A DNA stretch of 64,000 nucleotides from Sporosarcina thermotolerans (GTDB lineage: Bacteria > Bacillota > Bacilli > Bacillales_A > Planococcaceae), in assembly GCF_030067815.1 (NCBI RefSeq), contig NZ_CP125968.1, forward strand, positions 1,480,001-1,544,000. Reading direction: 5' to 3'. The position numbers and the translations under genes were made by a program. Under the pieces are notes generated by a model, which was given only the letters and a program-made list of their open reading frames with translations, had not been told where the DNA came from and did not search any database. This document shows positions 17,201 through 27,519 of this stretch, piece after piece (the stretch's first letter is position 1; each line of letters begins with the position of its first letter).

Positions 17201-17638
17201 ATGCCAAGAGTCAAATACATTGAAAATGATGTTAATCTAATGGCGAGGATGATGAGGGCGGAAGCCGAGGGTGAAGGAAACCAAGGTATGTTATACGTTG
17301 GAAATGTAATTGTTAACCGTGCCGTAGCAGATTGTTTAGACTTTCAAGATGTAAGAACGATTAACGATGTCATTTATCAAGTGCAAGGCGGAAATTATTC
17401 TTTTGAAGCTGTTCAAAAGGGGAATTTATTCTACCAAAGAGCAAGGGAATCTGAGAAAAGATTAGCAAGACAGAATTTGGAGCGTTGGAGACAACATCCG
17501 GCGAAATACTCCCTTTGGTACTTCAATCCATTCGGTCCTTGTCCGCCAACCTGGTACGGCCAACCTTTTACCGGTCAATTCAAAAATCATTGTTTCTATG
17601 AACCAGTAGCAGGAACATGTGATAGTGTCTATAGTTAA
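17201..17638 (+). CDS. cwlJ: Spore cortex-lytic cell wall hydrolase CwlJ
   Basis: This 145-residue protein has no signal peptide, like CwlJ. It matches the family through 'DVNLMARMMRAEAEGEGNQG', 'YVGNVIVNRAVADC', 'NLFYQRARESEKRLAR' and 'NHCFYEPVAGTC'. The first Glu of the RAEAEGEG motif is the expected catalytic residue. CwlJ sits in the spore coat and degrades cortex peptidoglycan during germination, so the host is a spore former. ATG 17201 has GGGGTGG upstream. gerQ, its usual partner, is not nearby. Confidence 0.92.
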   Translation: MPRVKYIENDVNLMARMMRAEAEGEGNQGMLYVGNVIVNRAVADCLDFQDVRTINDVIYQVQGGNYSFEAVQKGNLFYQRARESEKRLARQNLERWRQHPAKYSLWYFNPFGPCPPTWYGQPFTGQFKNHCFYEPVAGTCDSVYS

Positions 17639-17654
17639 AGAATGAAGGACAGTT

Positions 17655-17692
17655 ACCCTTTTCGAGTCAATTGACTTGGAAAGGGTTTTTTT
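17655..17692 (+). terminator. Terminator of the conserved CCCTTTTCGAGTC type
   Basis: ACCCTTTTCGAGTC and GACTTGGAAAGGGT arms with a run of T. Near-identical sequences occur at 45211 and 48007, and a partial one near 44380. Confidence 0.85.
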
Positions 17693-17707
17693 AATTGTGA
17701 CGGGAAT

Positions 17708-17810
17708 TGTAAAGGTACCTGTGCGCCACACAATCGAGGTACCTTCAAAAATGGGAATGGTGCCTTCAAAAACAAAAAGAGGTACCTGCAAAAACACAGG
17801 TACCTTCAAA
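17708..17810. repeat. GGTACC-type element, shortened variant (about 103 bp)
   Basis: It has the normal left end TGTAAAGGTACCTGTGC. The interior is replaced by three to four imperfect repeats of GGTACCTTCAAAAA, and the right end is ACACAGGTACCTTCAAA. It lies right against the 3' end of the calcium ATPase gene. Confidence 0.65.
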
Positions 17811-17817
17811 CCGTCCA

Positions 17818-20420
17818 CTATCTCCTCACAAATAACAGTTTAAACCACTGAATCACGATGAACGGCATGATTGCCAAACTATAAATGAGCAGAAATTGTG
17901 CTGCTTAATGTGGCGACTTTGAAAACGCCTGAGAGTGACGGGATGAGCAGGACGGCGTGCAAACTTAAGAATCCGATGAAAAACGCTAACCATGTGTACT
18001 TGTTTGAAAACACGCCGATTGTAAAGATGGATTCCTTCGATCTGGAGTTGAACCCATGTACCAATCGGGAAAGACATAACGTTGCGAATGCCATTGTGCT
18101 TGCCGTAACCACATCTCCTGTTTCGAGTCCCGTCCGGAATGCGATGATGGTGGCGATTGCGATAAGGATCCCCTCAAGGACAACCCTTGTCGTAAACATT
18201 TTAGTTAATAAAGGTTTATGGATATCCCTTGGCTTGTCCTTCATTGCTTTCGGATGATGCGGCTCAAATCCAATTGCAATTGCGGGTAGGCTGTCGGTCA
18301 GCAAGTTGATGAATAAGAGATGGACTGGCGCAAAGGGGACGGGTAAAGCAAGCACCGTTGCGTAAAGAACGACAAAAATAGCCCCTGCATTCCCTGACAG
18401 CAATAAAAAGAGAATGGAGTTTTTGATATTCGTGTAAATGCCTCGTCCATTCGAAATTGCTTTAACAATCGTTGAAAAGTTATCATCCGTCAATACCATC
18501 GAGGATGCGTCTTTTGCCACTTCCGTTCCGGTGATTCCCATCGCCACCCCGATATCAGCTTTCTTCAAGGCAGGCCCATCATTCACGCCGTCCCCAGTCA
18601 TTGCGACGACATGTCCTTTTTCCTGATAGGCATTCACAATCCGCATCTTATGCTCAGGTGTGACACGGGCAAAAACGGCAAGGTCTTCAATCCGTTCCTC
18701 AAGCTCATCGTCCGTCAATTTTTCGATTTCATGGCCTTCGATCGCTTCGGACGGATCCTTTAAGATCCCGATTTGCCTTGCTATGGACATTGCCGTTATT
18801 TTATGGTCACCGGTAATCATGACAGGTTTAATCCCAGCTTGAATGCAGCTTTCAACCGCAGCCCGCGATTCTTTTCTTGGTGGATCCATCATGGCGATTA
18901 AGCCTACAAATGTTAGCCCACTTTCATCCTTGGCATCGATGGGATGGTTGCCCCTTCGTTCCTTGTAGGCAATCGCCAACACCCGTAAACCATTCTCGGA
19001 AAAGGATTGGTTAACTTCTTCGATTTTTCTGCGGTGTTCATCCGTCATCGTCAAGATTCCTTTAGAAGTCTCGATTTTTACGATTTTCGGCAGGAGGACA
19101 TCGACTGCTCCTTTTGTAATCATGACGGTTTGATTACCAGTTTCATTCACAGTACTCATTAGCTTTCTATCGGAATCAAAAGGAAGTTCCGCTACTCTCG
19201 GATAATGCTTCCTGACAAGTAGTTCATCAAAAAGAAACTGTCTCCCTAATTTCACGAGCGCCATTTCGGTAGGGTCACCGATCTCTTTTCATTCTGACTT
19301 AACGCGTCGTTACAGAGTATTGCTTGCAAGAGTAGTTTCTTTTGAACCGGATGTTCCGGATGTAGTCGATCGTGGGGAATGACTTTTTGGTCTACATACA
19401 CTTGCTGAACTTGCATTTTATTCTCGGTTAACGTTCCGGTTTTATCAGAACAAATGACCGATACGCTGCCCAGACTTTCGACAGCATACAACTTTCGGAT
19501 AATCGCGTTTTCCTTCGCCATTTTGCGGGTCCCGAACGCTAACACAATCGTCACAATCGAACTCAATGCTTCCGGAATCGCCGCCACTGCGAGAGAAACG
19601 GCGAACATGAACGATTCGACCAGTTCGCGGCCCCGAACGAGGTCAATCGAGAAAATTACTACGCAAATCATCGTAATCCCGAGTGCCAACTTTTCCCCGA
19701 AGCGGTCCAAGCTAATTTGCAGAGGAGTTTTCTTCTCCTTTGCAGTATCTAATAAATTCGCGATCTTCCCAATTTCGGTCTCCATCCCAATTGCTGTCAC
19801 AGCGACAAGTCCGCGACCGTTTGTGACAAAGCTACCTCCGAACACCATATTGTTCTGATCGGCTATCGTTTCATGAGCTTCACCAAGAGGCGCGGAGCTT
19901 TTTGCCACAGCAAGTGATTCACCTGTTAATGAACTTTCATTAATATGCAAATTAAAGCTTTCAATCACTCGTCCATCGGCGCTTATGAAATCGCCTGCCT
20001 CTAGGATTAGTAAATCCCCAACAATGATATCTTCCGAATCAATCTCAATGAGTTGGTTGTTCCGCATCACTTTTGCAGTGGGGAGGACAACGCCTTTAAA
20101 TTCTCCAATGACTGTTCCGCCTTCGCATGCTGAACAGTGCCCAAAATTGCGTTTACGATAACAACAAGCAGTATGACAATCGTGCTTTCGACTTCACCTA
20201 ATAGAAATGAAACGATAGCGGCGACCAGTAAAATGATGACTAATAAGTCGGTGAACTGGCCAAAGAAAACGGCAATCGAACTTGTCCTTTTTCCTTCCGT
20301 CAACTCATTGTAGCCATACTTGTCCCGTCTCATTTCCACATCATCATCATTCAAGCCAAGCGAAGTCACCTCCAATGATTTCATGACCTCATCCGCAGAT
20401 AGTCGGTGATAGGCTAACAT
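17818..20420 (-). pseudogene. Calcium-transporting P2A-type ATPase, at least three frameshifts
   Basis: Three blocks together give one SERCA/PacL/YloB-type pump of about 865-870 residues. N-terminal (20420-20067): 'YGYNELTEGKRTS' and TM1-2. Middle: the actuator domain 'SSLTGES' and the phosphorylation site 'ICSDKTGTLTEN'. C-terminal: the hinge 'AMTGDGVNDGPALKKADIGV' and TM segments with 'LFINLLTDSLPAIAIG'. Frames change near 20080, 19270 and 17900, each consistent with a one-base loss, and the true C-terminus (ending LLFVRR) is in the next frame. It would export Ca2+ from the cytoplasm if intact. Confidence 0.85.
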
Positions 20421-20537
20421 TCGATTCCCCCTTCAGTTGAAAAACCATATTCAATAGAACTTAATAGGTTGTCCAATCTCCGGTATCATCCTATGCTTGC
20501 GGTCATAGTTCGTATTCCATCGACATTGTGAAGGCTT

Positions 20538-20696
20538 TGTGAAGGTACCTGTGCGTCACACAATCGAGAATATTCACCTAAAATGCATAGTTGGAAATTG
20601 TTATCGTTGTGTTTATGTTGTTTGCAAATCATTATTATGTATTTATATGTAATGTATTGAATTATCATAAATGTGTATTGAACAGGTACCTTTACA
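20538..20696. repeat. GGTACC-type inverted-repeat element, 159 bp
   Basis: The ends TGTGAAGGTACCTGTGC and GAACAGGTACCTTTACA enclose a non-coding core. The left 45 bases (CACACAATCG, GAATATTCA) match the copy at 37678. It lies between the divergent ATPase and alcohol dehydrogenase genes. Apart from it, 20421-20908 shows no gene. Confidence 0.8.
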
Positions 20697-20908
20697 TTAT
20701 TGAATGGTATTTGTTACCGGCATCATTTCAATTCATCCTCCGTGACGGATAAACAATTATCGTGATACAGTAACAACTGAACTGTAAGTCGAATGATTGT
20801 TGTTAGTTATACGTACATTGATTTTATGAATACAGTAAATGAATAGTTAATCGGGCCCATGTTGTCTATCAGTACTATTCAAACAATACGATTAAATGAG
20901 GTGCAAAG

Positions 20909-22069
20909 ATGAATATATTTACACAACACAACCCGACAAAATTATATTTTGGAAAAGGGCAAATTAGTCAATTATCAACAGAAGTCCGTCAAATGAAAGT
21001 CCTTCTTGTATATGGCGGAGGAAGCATTAAGCAAAATGGTGTATATGAAGACGTGATAAATGAACTCAAAAAAGTAGAAGCCACCATTTTTAAATTACCT
21101 GGCGTTGAACCAAATCCACGGTTAACAACCGTTTACCGAGGCGTTGAAATTTGTAAATCAGAAGGAATCGACATACTTTTAGCCGTAGGTGGCGGAAGTG
21201 TCATTGATTGTACGAAAGCGATTGCAATTGGTGCAAAATATGATGGGGATGTTTGGGAGTTAATCACACGAAAAGCTCCGATTGAATCAGCGCTTCCAAT
21301 CGGAACTGTACTTACGTTAGCTGCAACTGGCTCTGAAATGAATCCAATTTCAGTTATTTCCAACTGGGAAACAAAAGATAAACTTGGATGGGGCTCACCT
21401 CTTGTATTCCCACGTTTTTCTATCTTAGATCCTACGTATACGTTCTCAGTGTCTCACAAACAAACGGTGTATGGAATTGTAGATAGTATGTCTCATGCGC
21501 TTGAAAGTTACTTCCATCGCACAAAAAACACACCATTGATTGACGCATTCATTGAATCACTCCTTCGAACAGCGATTCAAACAGCGCCAAAATTACTTGA
21601 GGATTTAACGTCATATGACCATCGTGAAACAATGATGTACCTAAGTACAATCGCATTTAATGAAACGTTATTGAATGGAACAGACGGTGGGGATTGGGGA
21701 TCTCATCGAATTGAACATGCCCTTTCTGCTGTTTATGACATTCCACACGGTGGAGGACTCGCTATCTTGTTCCCGAACTGGTTAGAGCATGTACTTGAAG
21801 AAGATCCATCTCGTGTGAAAATGTTGGCAATGAATGTTTTCGGCATTTCGGATGAAGGGAAAAGTGATATTGAAGTCGCAAAAGAAGGAGCCAAAGCTCT
21901 ACGTGCGTTCTGGAATTCACTCGGTGCCCCAAGTCGTTTGAGTGACTATGATATCGATGACAGAGATATCGAGTTGATTATCGATAAAACATTTATCAAA
22001 CCAGGCGTTGGTTTGTATAAAGAATTAGATCGAGAAAGTGTTAGAGATATTTTAATTCGTTCGATGTAA
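20909..22069 (+). CDS. Iron-containing alcohol dehydrogenase (butanol dehydrogenase-like)
   Basis: This 386-residue protein is of group III ADH type. It has the NAD(P)-binding '[14 protein letters not shown]', the metal-binding region '[13 protein letters not shown]' (Asp and His ligands) and '[23 protein letters not shown]' (two further His). Length and motifs fit YugJ/YugK/BdhA-type enzymes that reduce aldehydes with NAD(P)H. GAGGTG precedes the ATG. It is monocistronic, with a terminator downstream. Confidence 0.92.
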   Translation: MNIFTQHNPTKLYFGKGQISQLSTEVRQMKVLLVYGGGSIKQNGVYEDVINELKKVEATIFKLPGVEPNPRLTTVYRGVEICKSEGIDILLAVGGGSVIDCTKAIAIGAKYDGDVWELITRKAPIESALPIGTVLTLAATGSEMNPISVISNWETKDKLGWGSPLVFPRFSILDPTYTFSVSHKQTVYGIVDSMSHALESYFHRTKNTPLIDAFIESLLRTAIQTAPKLLEDLTSYDHRETMMYLSTIAFNETLLNGTDGGDWGSHRIEHALSAVYDIPHGGGLAILFPNWLEHVLEEDPSRVKMLAMNVFGISDEGKSDIEVAKEGAKALRAFWNSLGAPSRLSDYDIDDRDIELIIDKTFIKPGVGLYKELDRESVRDILIRSM

Positions 22070-22112
22070 ACAAACAAAACGTCAATCCAAATTATGGATG
22101 CTTATACTGTAG

Positions 22113-22150
22113 AAAAAGGGTAGGAAATCGATTTGATTTCCTACCCTTTT
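22113..22150 (+). terminator. Alcohol dehydrogenase terminator
   Basis: AAAAGGGTAGGAAATC and GATTTCCTACCCTTTT arms form a long perfect stem. Confidence 0.85.
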
Positions 22151-22152
22151 GT

Positions 22153-22263
22153 TATGCCATAGGTGGAGTTTTTCACGCGAAGGAATTGGTGATGTTGGCG
22201 AAGTATGAGAGTGTTTGGATTGGGACTGTGGAGAAGTTGTTTGTGCAGTTGAAGGGAAAGTAA
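22153..22263 (+). other. C-terminal coding remnant
   Basis: About 36 codons without a start, including 'FHAKELVMLAKYESVWIG', end in TAA. It is a probable leftover of a deleted gene. Family not recognised. Confidence 0.3.
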
Positions 22264-22437
22264 GTAACGCTATCTGAATACAGCCAATGAGATGTACCTT
22301 TACCACTCTATACCTTATAGATAATCACGGATAATAAAACATATTTTTTGGAATCACAACATATATGTTGTGATGACTGAATGTTTTGTGTCGCGAGTAT
22401 GGAAACATTATTAGTCAAAGTGTAGGAGGGGCGATTT

Positions 22438-23335
22438 ATGAGTATTGAATATTTATCTGAAGCTAGACATTCAGATTTTATAGATTTCTGTAGAAAATGC
22501 AGGAATGAGGTAGATGATTCTTATCTTTATGAGGAAGACCTAAAAATCTTTCAGTCTGATCAGGACAATCCAACGTATATAGTTTTAGATGACCAATCAA
22601 AAATTATTGCCGGGGTTTTCTCATCCAGGATTCATATTTTAAGAAAGGAAAAAAGGGACGCTGGCGGATCTTTCACTCCATAGAACCTAACCTAAATATT
22701 TACAAGCTTATGCTCGAGAGTATAAAGCCCCACATAACAGAAATAAACGATGTCTATCTTTTTATTCAAGAAGACAATTTTATCGTCCGGGATATTTTTC
22801 ATTCCATGCAGTTTACTATTGAACGTTACGCCTATTTTCTAACAAGAGAAGCCATAGATATCGCACAACCAAACTTACCAAAGGACTACTCATTTAAAAC
22901 CTTTGAATTTAATAAAGATGAGGTAGACTATCTTTATGTGCGAAACACTGGTTTTGCAACACTTAAAGGTTCGGAGACGCCGCTGACAGTCGAAGACGTT
23001 AAGAACATGGAGAATAAAGAAGATTATTTAGAAGGTGGAATCTCTCTTCTTTATCACCAAGAAAAGCCGGTTGGGTCGTACGCTCATCTAGAGAGTTTTA
23101 CAATAATGAATTTGTGCTGAACATCGGTACTTTAGCTCTCATCCCTGAATATCAAGGGAAAGGATTAGGACGTCAGTTATTGAGAAAAGCACTTGAATTT
23201 GGAAATAGTATCGGGCTTCCAAAGACGGTTTTAAGCGCCAATGCTGAAAACGAACGAGCAGTTAATCTTTATACTAAAGAAGGATTTAAAAAGGAAGAAT
23301 CGGTGGTTTGCTATAATTATAAAGTTCAACCTTAG
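22438..23335 (+). pseudogene. Tandem-GNAT acetyltransferase, frameshifted
   Basis: The start ATG 22438 has GGAGGGG upstream. Three consecutive frames (breaks near 22675 and 23110) make one protein of about 299 residues with a diverged N-terminal GNAT half. The clear C-terminal GNAT domain has 'IGTLALIPEYQGKGLGRQL', then 'NAENERAVNLYTKEGFKK'. It acetylates an unknown substrate. It is probably intact if the indels are sequencing errors. Confidence 0.75.
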
Positions 23336-23340
23336 GTACC

Positions 23341-23511
23341 GACGTTTTCTACAATAAAATTGGCGTATCCTATCCAATCGGGTTTACGATTGAGACCCAG
23401 CAATTTGACCCGTATTGCAATTACGGAAACCCAGGCACGATGTTCGAACAAATGGCGATGAACCGGCTCATGCAGAATGATATGTATCCGGAGAATATTG
23501 ATAATCGATAA
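23341..23511 (+). other. C-terminal coding remnant
   Basis: An open stretch of 56 codons without a start contains '[19 protein letters not shown]' and ends 'MYPENIDNR'. It is followed by a good terminator (23528-23566), so it is the tail of a once-real gene. Family not recognised. Confidence 0.35.
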
Positions 23512-23527
23512 AATGAATTAGAGAAAG

Positions 23528-23566
23528 AGCGTTAGATCCGTTGATGCGGGCGTCTAACGCTTTTTT
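23528..23566 (+). terminator. Intrinsic terminator
   Basis: AGCGTTAGA and TCTAACGCT arms are followed by TTTTT. Confidence 0.75.
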
Positions 23567-23581
23567 CATTGCGAACTGTAC

Positions 23582-23709
23582 TTTATGCGTAAGTAAAGAC
23601 TTTTATGCGTGAAAAATGGGGTTTATGCGGTTTTCCAGGCATTTATGCGCGTTATTTTTCATTTATGAGGAATTGCGTGAGTTTATGCGCAAGAATAGGG
23701 ATTTATGCG
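23582..23709. repeat. Seven-unit array with exact 20-bp period (TTTATGCG)
   Basis: TTTATGCG occurs at 23582, 23602, 23622, 23642, 23682 and 23702, with one variant (TTTATGAG) at 23662. Every unit is 20 bp, with 8 conserved and 12 variable bases. The period is not a multiple of three, so it is not a protein repeat. See findings. Confidence 0.85.
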
Positions 23710-23714
23710 GTTTT

Positions 23715-23816
23715 AACATCGCATCGACTATTACCGGTGCAATGGAAATGGCGCATGACTATCTATCTTCTTATGATAAAGACCGTAAAAAGGCTTTGGA
23801 GGGGTTTTATGTGTAA
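23715..23816 (+). other. C-terminal coding remnant after the 20-bp array
   Basis: About 33 codons contain 'GAMEMAHDYLSSYDKDRKKA' and end 'LEGFYV'. No start or ribosome binding site of its own is seen. It may be the tail of a gene replaced by the array. Family unknown. Confidence 0.3.
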
Positions 23817-23909
23817 GGAATCCATTATAAGTCGTGTGCGTATTGGTTACGATACTTAATAGTAATAGACAGCGGTTCATAGTTAGCCATATCGAAAAGG
23901 AGCCATCGT

Positions 23910-25835
23910 ATGAAAGACACAAATAAAGCCCCAACTCTTTTTAAACAGGCAATGAGTGTGAACAGAAGGCCGTTTCCTTGGGTGAAAGCTTTTTTTGCAG
24001 GGGTCGCTGCATCTTTGCCAGTCTTGATCGGGTTATTGTTTGGCAATTTAGAGTATGGGTTGATCGCGGGGATGGGAGGATTCACATTCCTCTACTTTTT
24101 CAATATCCCGCATGCCCAAAATGCTAAAAAGCTATTTTTTGTTGTCATTGGAATGACGTTCGCTTCCGCACTCGGGACGCTATCTGCACCGTACCCGCTC
24201 GCATCCGCTATTTTGATGGGGGTTATCGGAGCGACAGGTATTTTTATTTTTGGAGCCTTGCGAATTGCTGGGCCATCTGCCATCTTTTTTGTCCTCGTCT
24301 TTGCGTTGACGACAGGGATGCCTGTCAATCCAGAACTTGTGCCTAGTACGGGCTGGCCTCGTTTTTTTAGGTGCGACATTATCGTATATCCTTGCCATGA
24401 GTAGTTGGTTTTTTAATCCACACGGGCCTGAGACAACTGTAGTGAAAAGAGTATATGGAGAGCTTGCGGCATTTGTTGACGCCATTGGTACGGATAAATT
24501 TCATGAGTCGAAAAATCGAGTCATGTCCGTTCTAAAAGAAGCAGAGTCTACACTTGCAGCAGGGTATATTACTTGGAGGAAAACAGAGGTTTTTAATCGA
24601 CTGTATGTCTGTAATGAACATGCAAACAAGCTATTTTTGTATGTGCTTGAAAACTTTTCAGAAGATCATTCAAAACTCCCCTCGGAACTAGGACAAGCCA
24701 TCCGGGACTATCAGATTCACTGGATCATAAGGACAAAAGTAAACAGATTCGCAATAAAACCTTAGGGCCAGAAGAGTTGGATGAAAAGGTTACTGCATTA
24801 TACAGGAAAATAAATGATGCTTACGCAATCATGAATGAACAAACAACATCCATTACGAAAGAGATAAGGATCTCAAAACCATCCATTCGAATGATTTTTG
24901 CGGAAGCATTTGACAAAAATTCAATTGTTTTTATTTCAGCAGTACGATTCGGTGTCATCACAATTATCGCGGCAATCATCGCTTATGAATTTAATTTAGC
25001 ACGCTCCTATTGGGTGCCTTTATCTTGTGTTGCCGTTTTGTCGGGAGCAACCATTGTAGCGACATTTCATCGAGCGATACAAAGAGGTATTGGTACAATT
25101 GTTGGGATTCTCCTTGCAGGCATCCTTCTTGCGATACATCCATCTGGATACCTCATTGCGCTTTTCATTCTTGTATTGACGTTCATTACAGAGCTCTTCA
25201 TTGTGAAAAATTACGGGTTAGCTGCACTGTTCTTCACACCGAGTGCGTTATTGATGGTTGAAAGCACAAGCCATGGAAGCTTCAGTTTTTCTTATTTTGC
25301 TTCAGCGAGGATCATCGATGTAGTTATTGGGAGTGCGATTGGCTTAATCGGCGTATGGTTTGTAGGGAGAAGGTCTGCATCGAGCCGCTTACCTCAGTTA
25401 GTGACCAAAACGATTCGCAGTCAAGGACAGTTGTTATTACTTCTATTCTCGGAGCATGGAGCAAGAGGGAATGTCGAGGAAAGTAGTGAAAGCAAAAAAA
25501 TGCAAATTAACATGACGAACTTACAAACCCTTTATAAAACTGCGGCAGGGGAGATTCCGGTCAATCTAAAGGCGGTGGATGAGTATTGGCCAGTCCTTTT
25601 TTCCATCGAGCGATTAGGGTATTTATTAGGCAACTGCTCCAAAGTCGAAAAGCGCCTAATTCTTTCAGAGGAACAGCTTGCCCAACTGCTGTACGTATGT
25701 GAAACGATGGCAATTGCTGCAGGTCGACAACAGTCGCCGACGATTAAAAACGTTCCCGAAATCGAATCGTTCCCAAGTATACAGAAAGAGATCATCCGCT
25801 TGCAAAAATCCCTTCAAATGAATGAGCATCTTTAA
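23910..25835 (+). pseudogene. FUSC-family exporter (fusaric acid/aromatic acid type), frameshifted
   Basis: AAAGGAG precedes the ATG at 23910. Three frames join to a protein of about 640 residues with two blocks of TM segments. They are residues about 25-165 ('AFFAGVAASLPVLIGLLFGN') and a second block with 'ARSYWVPLSCVAVLSGATIV' and 'RGIGTIVGILLAG'. Two cytoplasmic helical regions follow the blocks. This is the FUSC/YccS-like architecture of inner-membrane exporters for aromatic acids. Frames shift near 24350 (a run of T) and 24735. Confidence 0.75.
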
Positions 25836-25838
25836 AAA

Positions 25839-25876
25839 GACGGTATCTGTGGGTTTCGAATAACCACAGATCCCGC
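25839..25876. terminator. Hairpin between convergent genes
   Basis: ATCTGTGG and CCACAGAT arms, extended by GG/CC. There is no long T-run, so the terminator role is inferred from position. Confidence 0.5.
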
Positions 25877-25888
25877 CATTTAGGTTTA

Positions 25889-26317
25889 CTAGGATTTACT
25901 TGTTTGTTCTGCGTAGTGTTTAAAATTATCTAAAATCGCCTGCCATCCTTGTCGTTGAAAATCGATTGGATTTTCAGTTTCAGCCTCAAACGTTTCAATT
26001 ACCTCAGTTTCGTTTCCTTGACTTCTAAAGGTGATTTTTACTTTTCTTCCGTCACCTAAGGTATAAGAAATAACTTCATGTAATTTTACATCATCGTAGA
26101 CTCCGCCAAAGTCAAACCCCATACTACCATCTTTTGCTTCCATTCTTGAAGTGAATTTCCCACATGGTCTTAGATCATTCTCAGCAAATGGTGTGTGCCA
26201 GTCATCTGATGCACTGTTCCATTTTTTAATATGGTTTGGATCTGTCCAATATTCCCAGACCTTTTCCACCAGTGCCTGAATAGATGCTTCAATTGTGATT
26301 TCCTCAATTGCTCCCAT
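25889..26317 (-). CDS. SRPBCC/AHSA1-family protein
   Basis: This 142-residue protein is of the START-like/AHSA1 fold. It begins 'ITIEASIQALVEKVWEYWTD' with 'HIKKWNSASDDWHTP' after it, and ends 'GWQAILDNFKHYAE'. Members bind hydrophobic ligands or act in stress responses; the exact role is not known. AGGTGGAG precedes the ATG. It lies next to an ECF sigma factor gene on the same strand. Confidence 0.85.
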   Translation of the reverse strand: MGAIEEITIEASIQALVEKVWEYWTDPNHIKKWNSASDDWHTPFAENDLRPCGKFTSRMEAKDGSMGFDFGGVYDDVKLHEVISYTLGDGRKVKITFRSQGNETEVIETFEAETENPIDFQRQGWQAILDNFKHYAEQTSKS

Positions 26318-26462
26318 ATGTCTCCACCTTTAAAAGTATTTAGTTCTACGTTACCTATGATTGACTTCCACCAATATAATAAACCTAAAATTCCATTGGG
26401 CGAAAACTACACTTAAATAAATTGCAAAGTATTCGCATCAAGAATTATTCATCACTCTACTA

Positions 26463-27398
26463 TTATGCCTTCTCCCAATTCACAGGCGGCTTATTGAGTT
26501 GCGGAGGAATGCCTAACTCCTTTGATGCGGCAAAGATAAATTCTCTCCTAAAAAAGTAACTTCTACTCATAACAATTTTTCCGTTTTCAACCTCTTGGTA
26601 CTGAATATCATGGATAAGTGAGCCATTTTCTGATTTTGATAGAACAACGATGACTGGCCTACCCCATAGTATATATTGTTTCGCTTCGTGACCAGGAAGT
26701 CCAAATTGTAATGACCCATTTCGAATTTCATCCTTTGTAGTTTCAAGGAAACCAAGGGAAGCTTCATAATGGGGCTGGTCGCTGAATAATTCAAGAAGAC
26801 CTTCCACATCGCCATTAGCTATTGCCTTTAAATATGTCTGGATGACTTGATGTTCACTTTCAGTAGGCTCCGTTTTCGACCTTGTTCCCTCAGGCATATC
26901 CTTTAGCTTATTCTTCATCCTTCTTGTTGTAGCATACACAGCATTAGGTGTTGTTTTTATGATACTTGCCACTTCGTCTGCATTGAATTGGAAGATTTCC
27001 TTTAAGAGAAAGACAGCAGTTTGCTTAGGCGTGAAAAGGTAAAACAGCTGTTCCAAGGCCTCTTCAAGTTCAAGATGATCAGAAAAATCGGCTGTAGGCA
27101 ATTCATCTTCAGACAACGTTCCGAGGTTTCGCTTTTCTCTACGACAATGGTCAATCCATGTATTTGTCGCAATACGATAAAGATATGATTTGAGATTTGT
27201 AACATGCCACCGTTGATATAAACTTCCCATCGTCTTTAACATCGTTTCCTGATAAAGATCCTCACCATCCCACGGAGATCTCGTTAAATAGCGACAATAC
27301 TTCCATAATCCATCTCCCAAATCCGCAATGACTGTTTCGAATTCCTGTTGAAATTCCCGCGACAGCTCAATAAGCTGATTAACTTTCTGCTCACCCAA
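26463..27398 (-). CDS. ECF sigma factor with C-terminal SnoaL-like domain
   Basis: This 311-residue protein has sigma region 2 at about residues 15-85 ('GEDLYQETMLKTMGSLYQR', 'YLYRIATNTWIDHCRR') and region 4 at about 115-165 ('LFTPKQTAVFLLKE', 'EVASIIKTTPNAVYATTRR'). About 140 more residues resemble a SnoaL-type domain ('IQTYLKAIANGDVEGLLELF'). Sigma factors of this layout (ECF41/ECF56-like) are often controlled by their own C-terminal extension instead of an anti-sigma factor, and none is next to it here. Targets are unknown. Confidence 0.82.
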   Translation of the reverse strand: MGEQKVNQLIELSREFQQEFETVIADLGDGLWKYCRYLTRSPWDGEDLYQETMLKTMGSLYQRWHVTNLKSYLYRIATNTWIDHCRREKRNLGTLSEDELPTADFSDHLELEEALEQLFYLFTPKQTAVFLLKEIFQFNADEVASIIKTTPNAVYATTRRMKNKLKDMPEGTRSKTEPTESEHQVIQTYLKAIANGDVEGLLELFSDQPHYEASLGFLETTKDEIRNGSLQFGLPGHEAKQYILWGRPVIVVLSKSENGSLIHDIQYQEVENGKIVMSRSYFFRREFIFAASKELGIPPQLNKPPVNWEKA

Positions 27399-27475
27399 TG
27401 TATAGCCCCCTTTAGTTCATTCATATGTATAACGAATAAGGCGGGGAAAATTATACTAATTCCCTTTAAAAAATT

Positions 27476-27510
27476 GAAGTTACATAAATGTATGGTGCAC
27501 AGGCACTTAA
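27476..27510. repeat. Solitary right end of a GGTACC-type element
   Basis: ACATAAATGTATGGTGCACAGGCACTT matches the right-end segment (TCATAAATGTGTATTG, CACAGG) of the full elements. No left end is present. Confidence 0.45.
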
Positions 27511-27519
27511 CTTGGTAAG

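Noticed and set aside
23582..23709. CRISPR array
   Set aside because: The repeat core is only 8 bases with 12-base spacers, far too short for CRISPR, and no cas gene is present.
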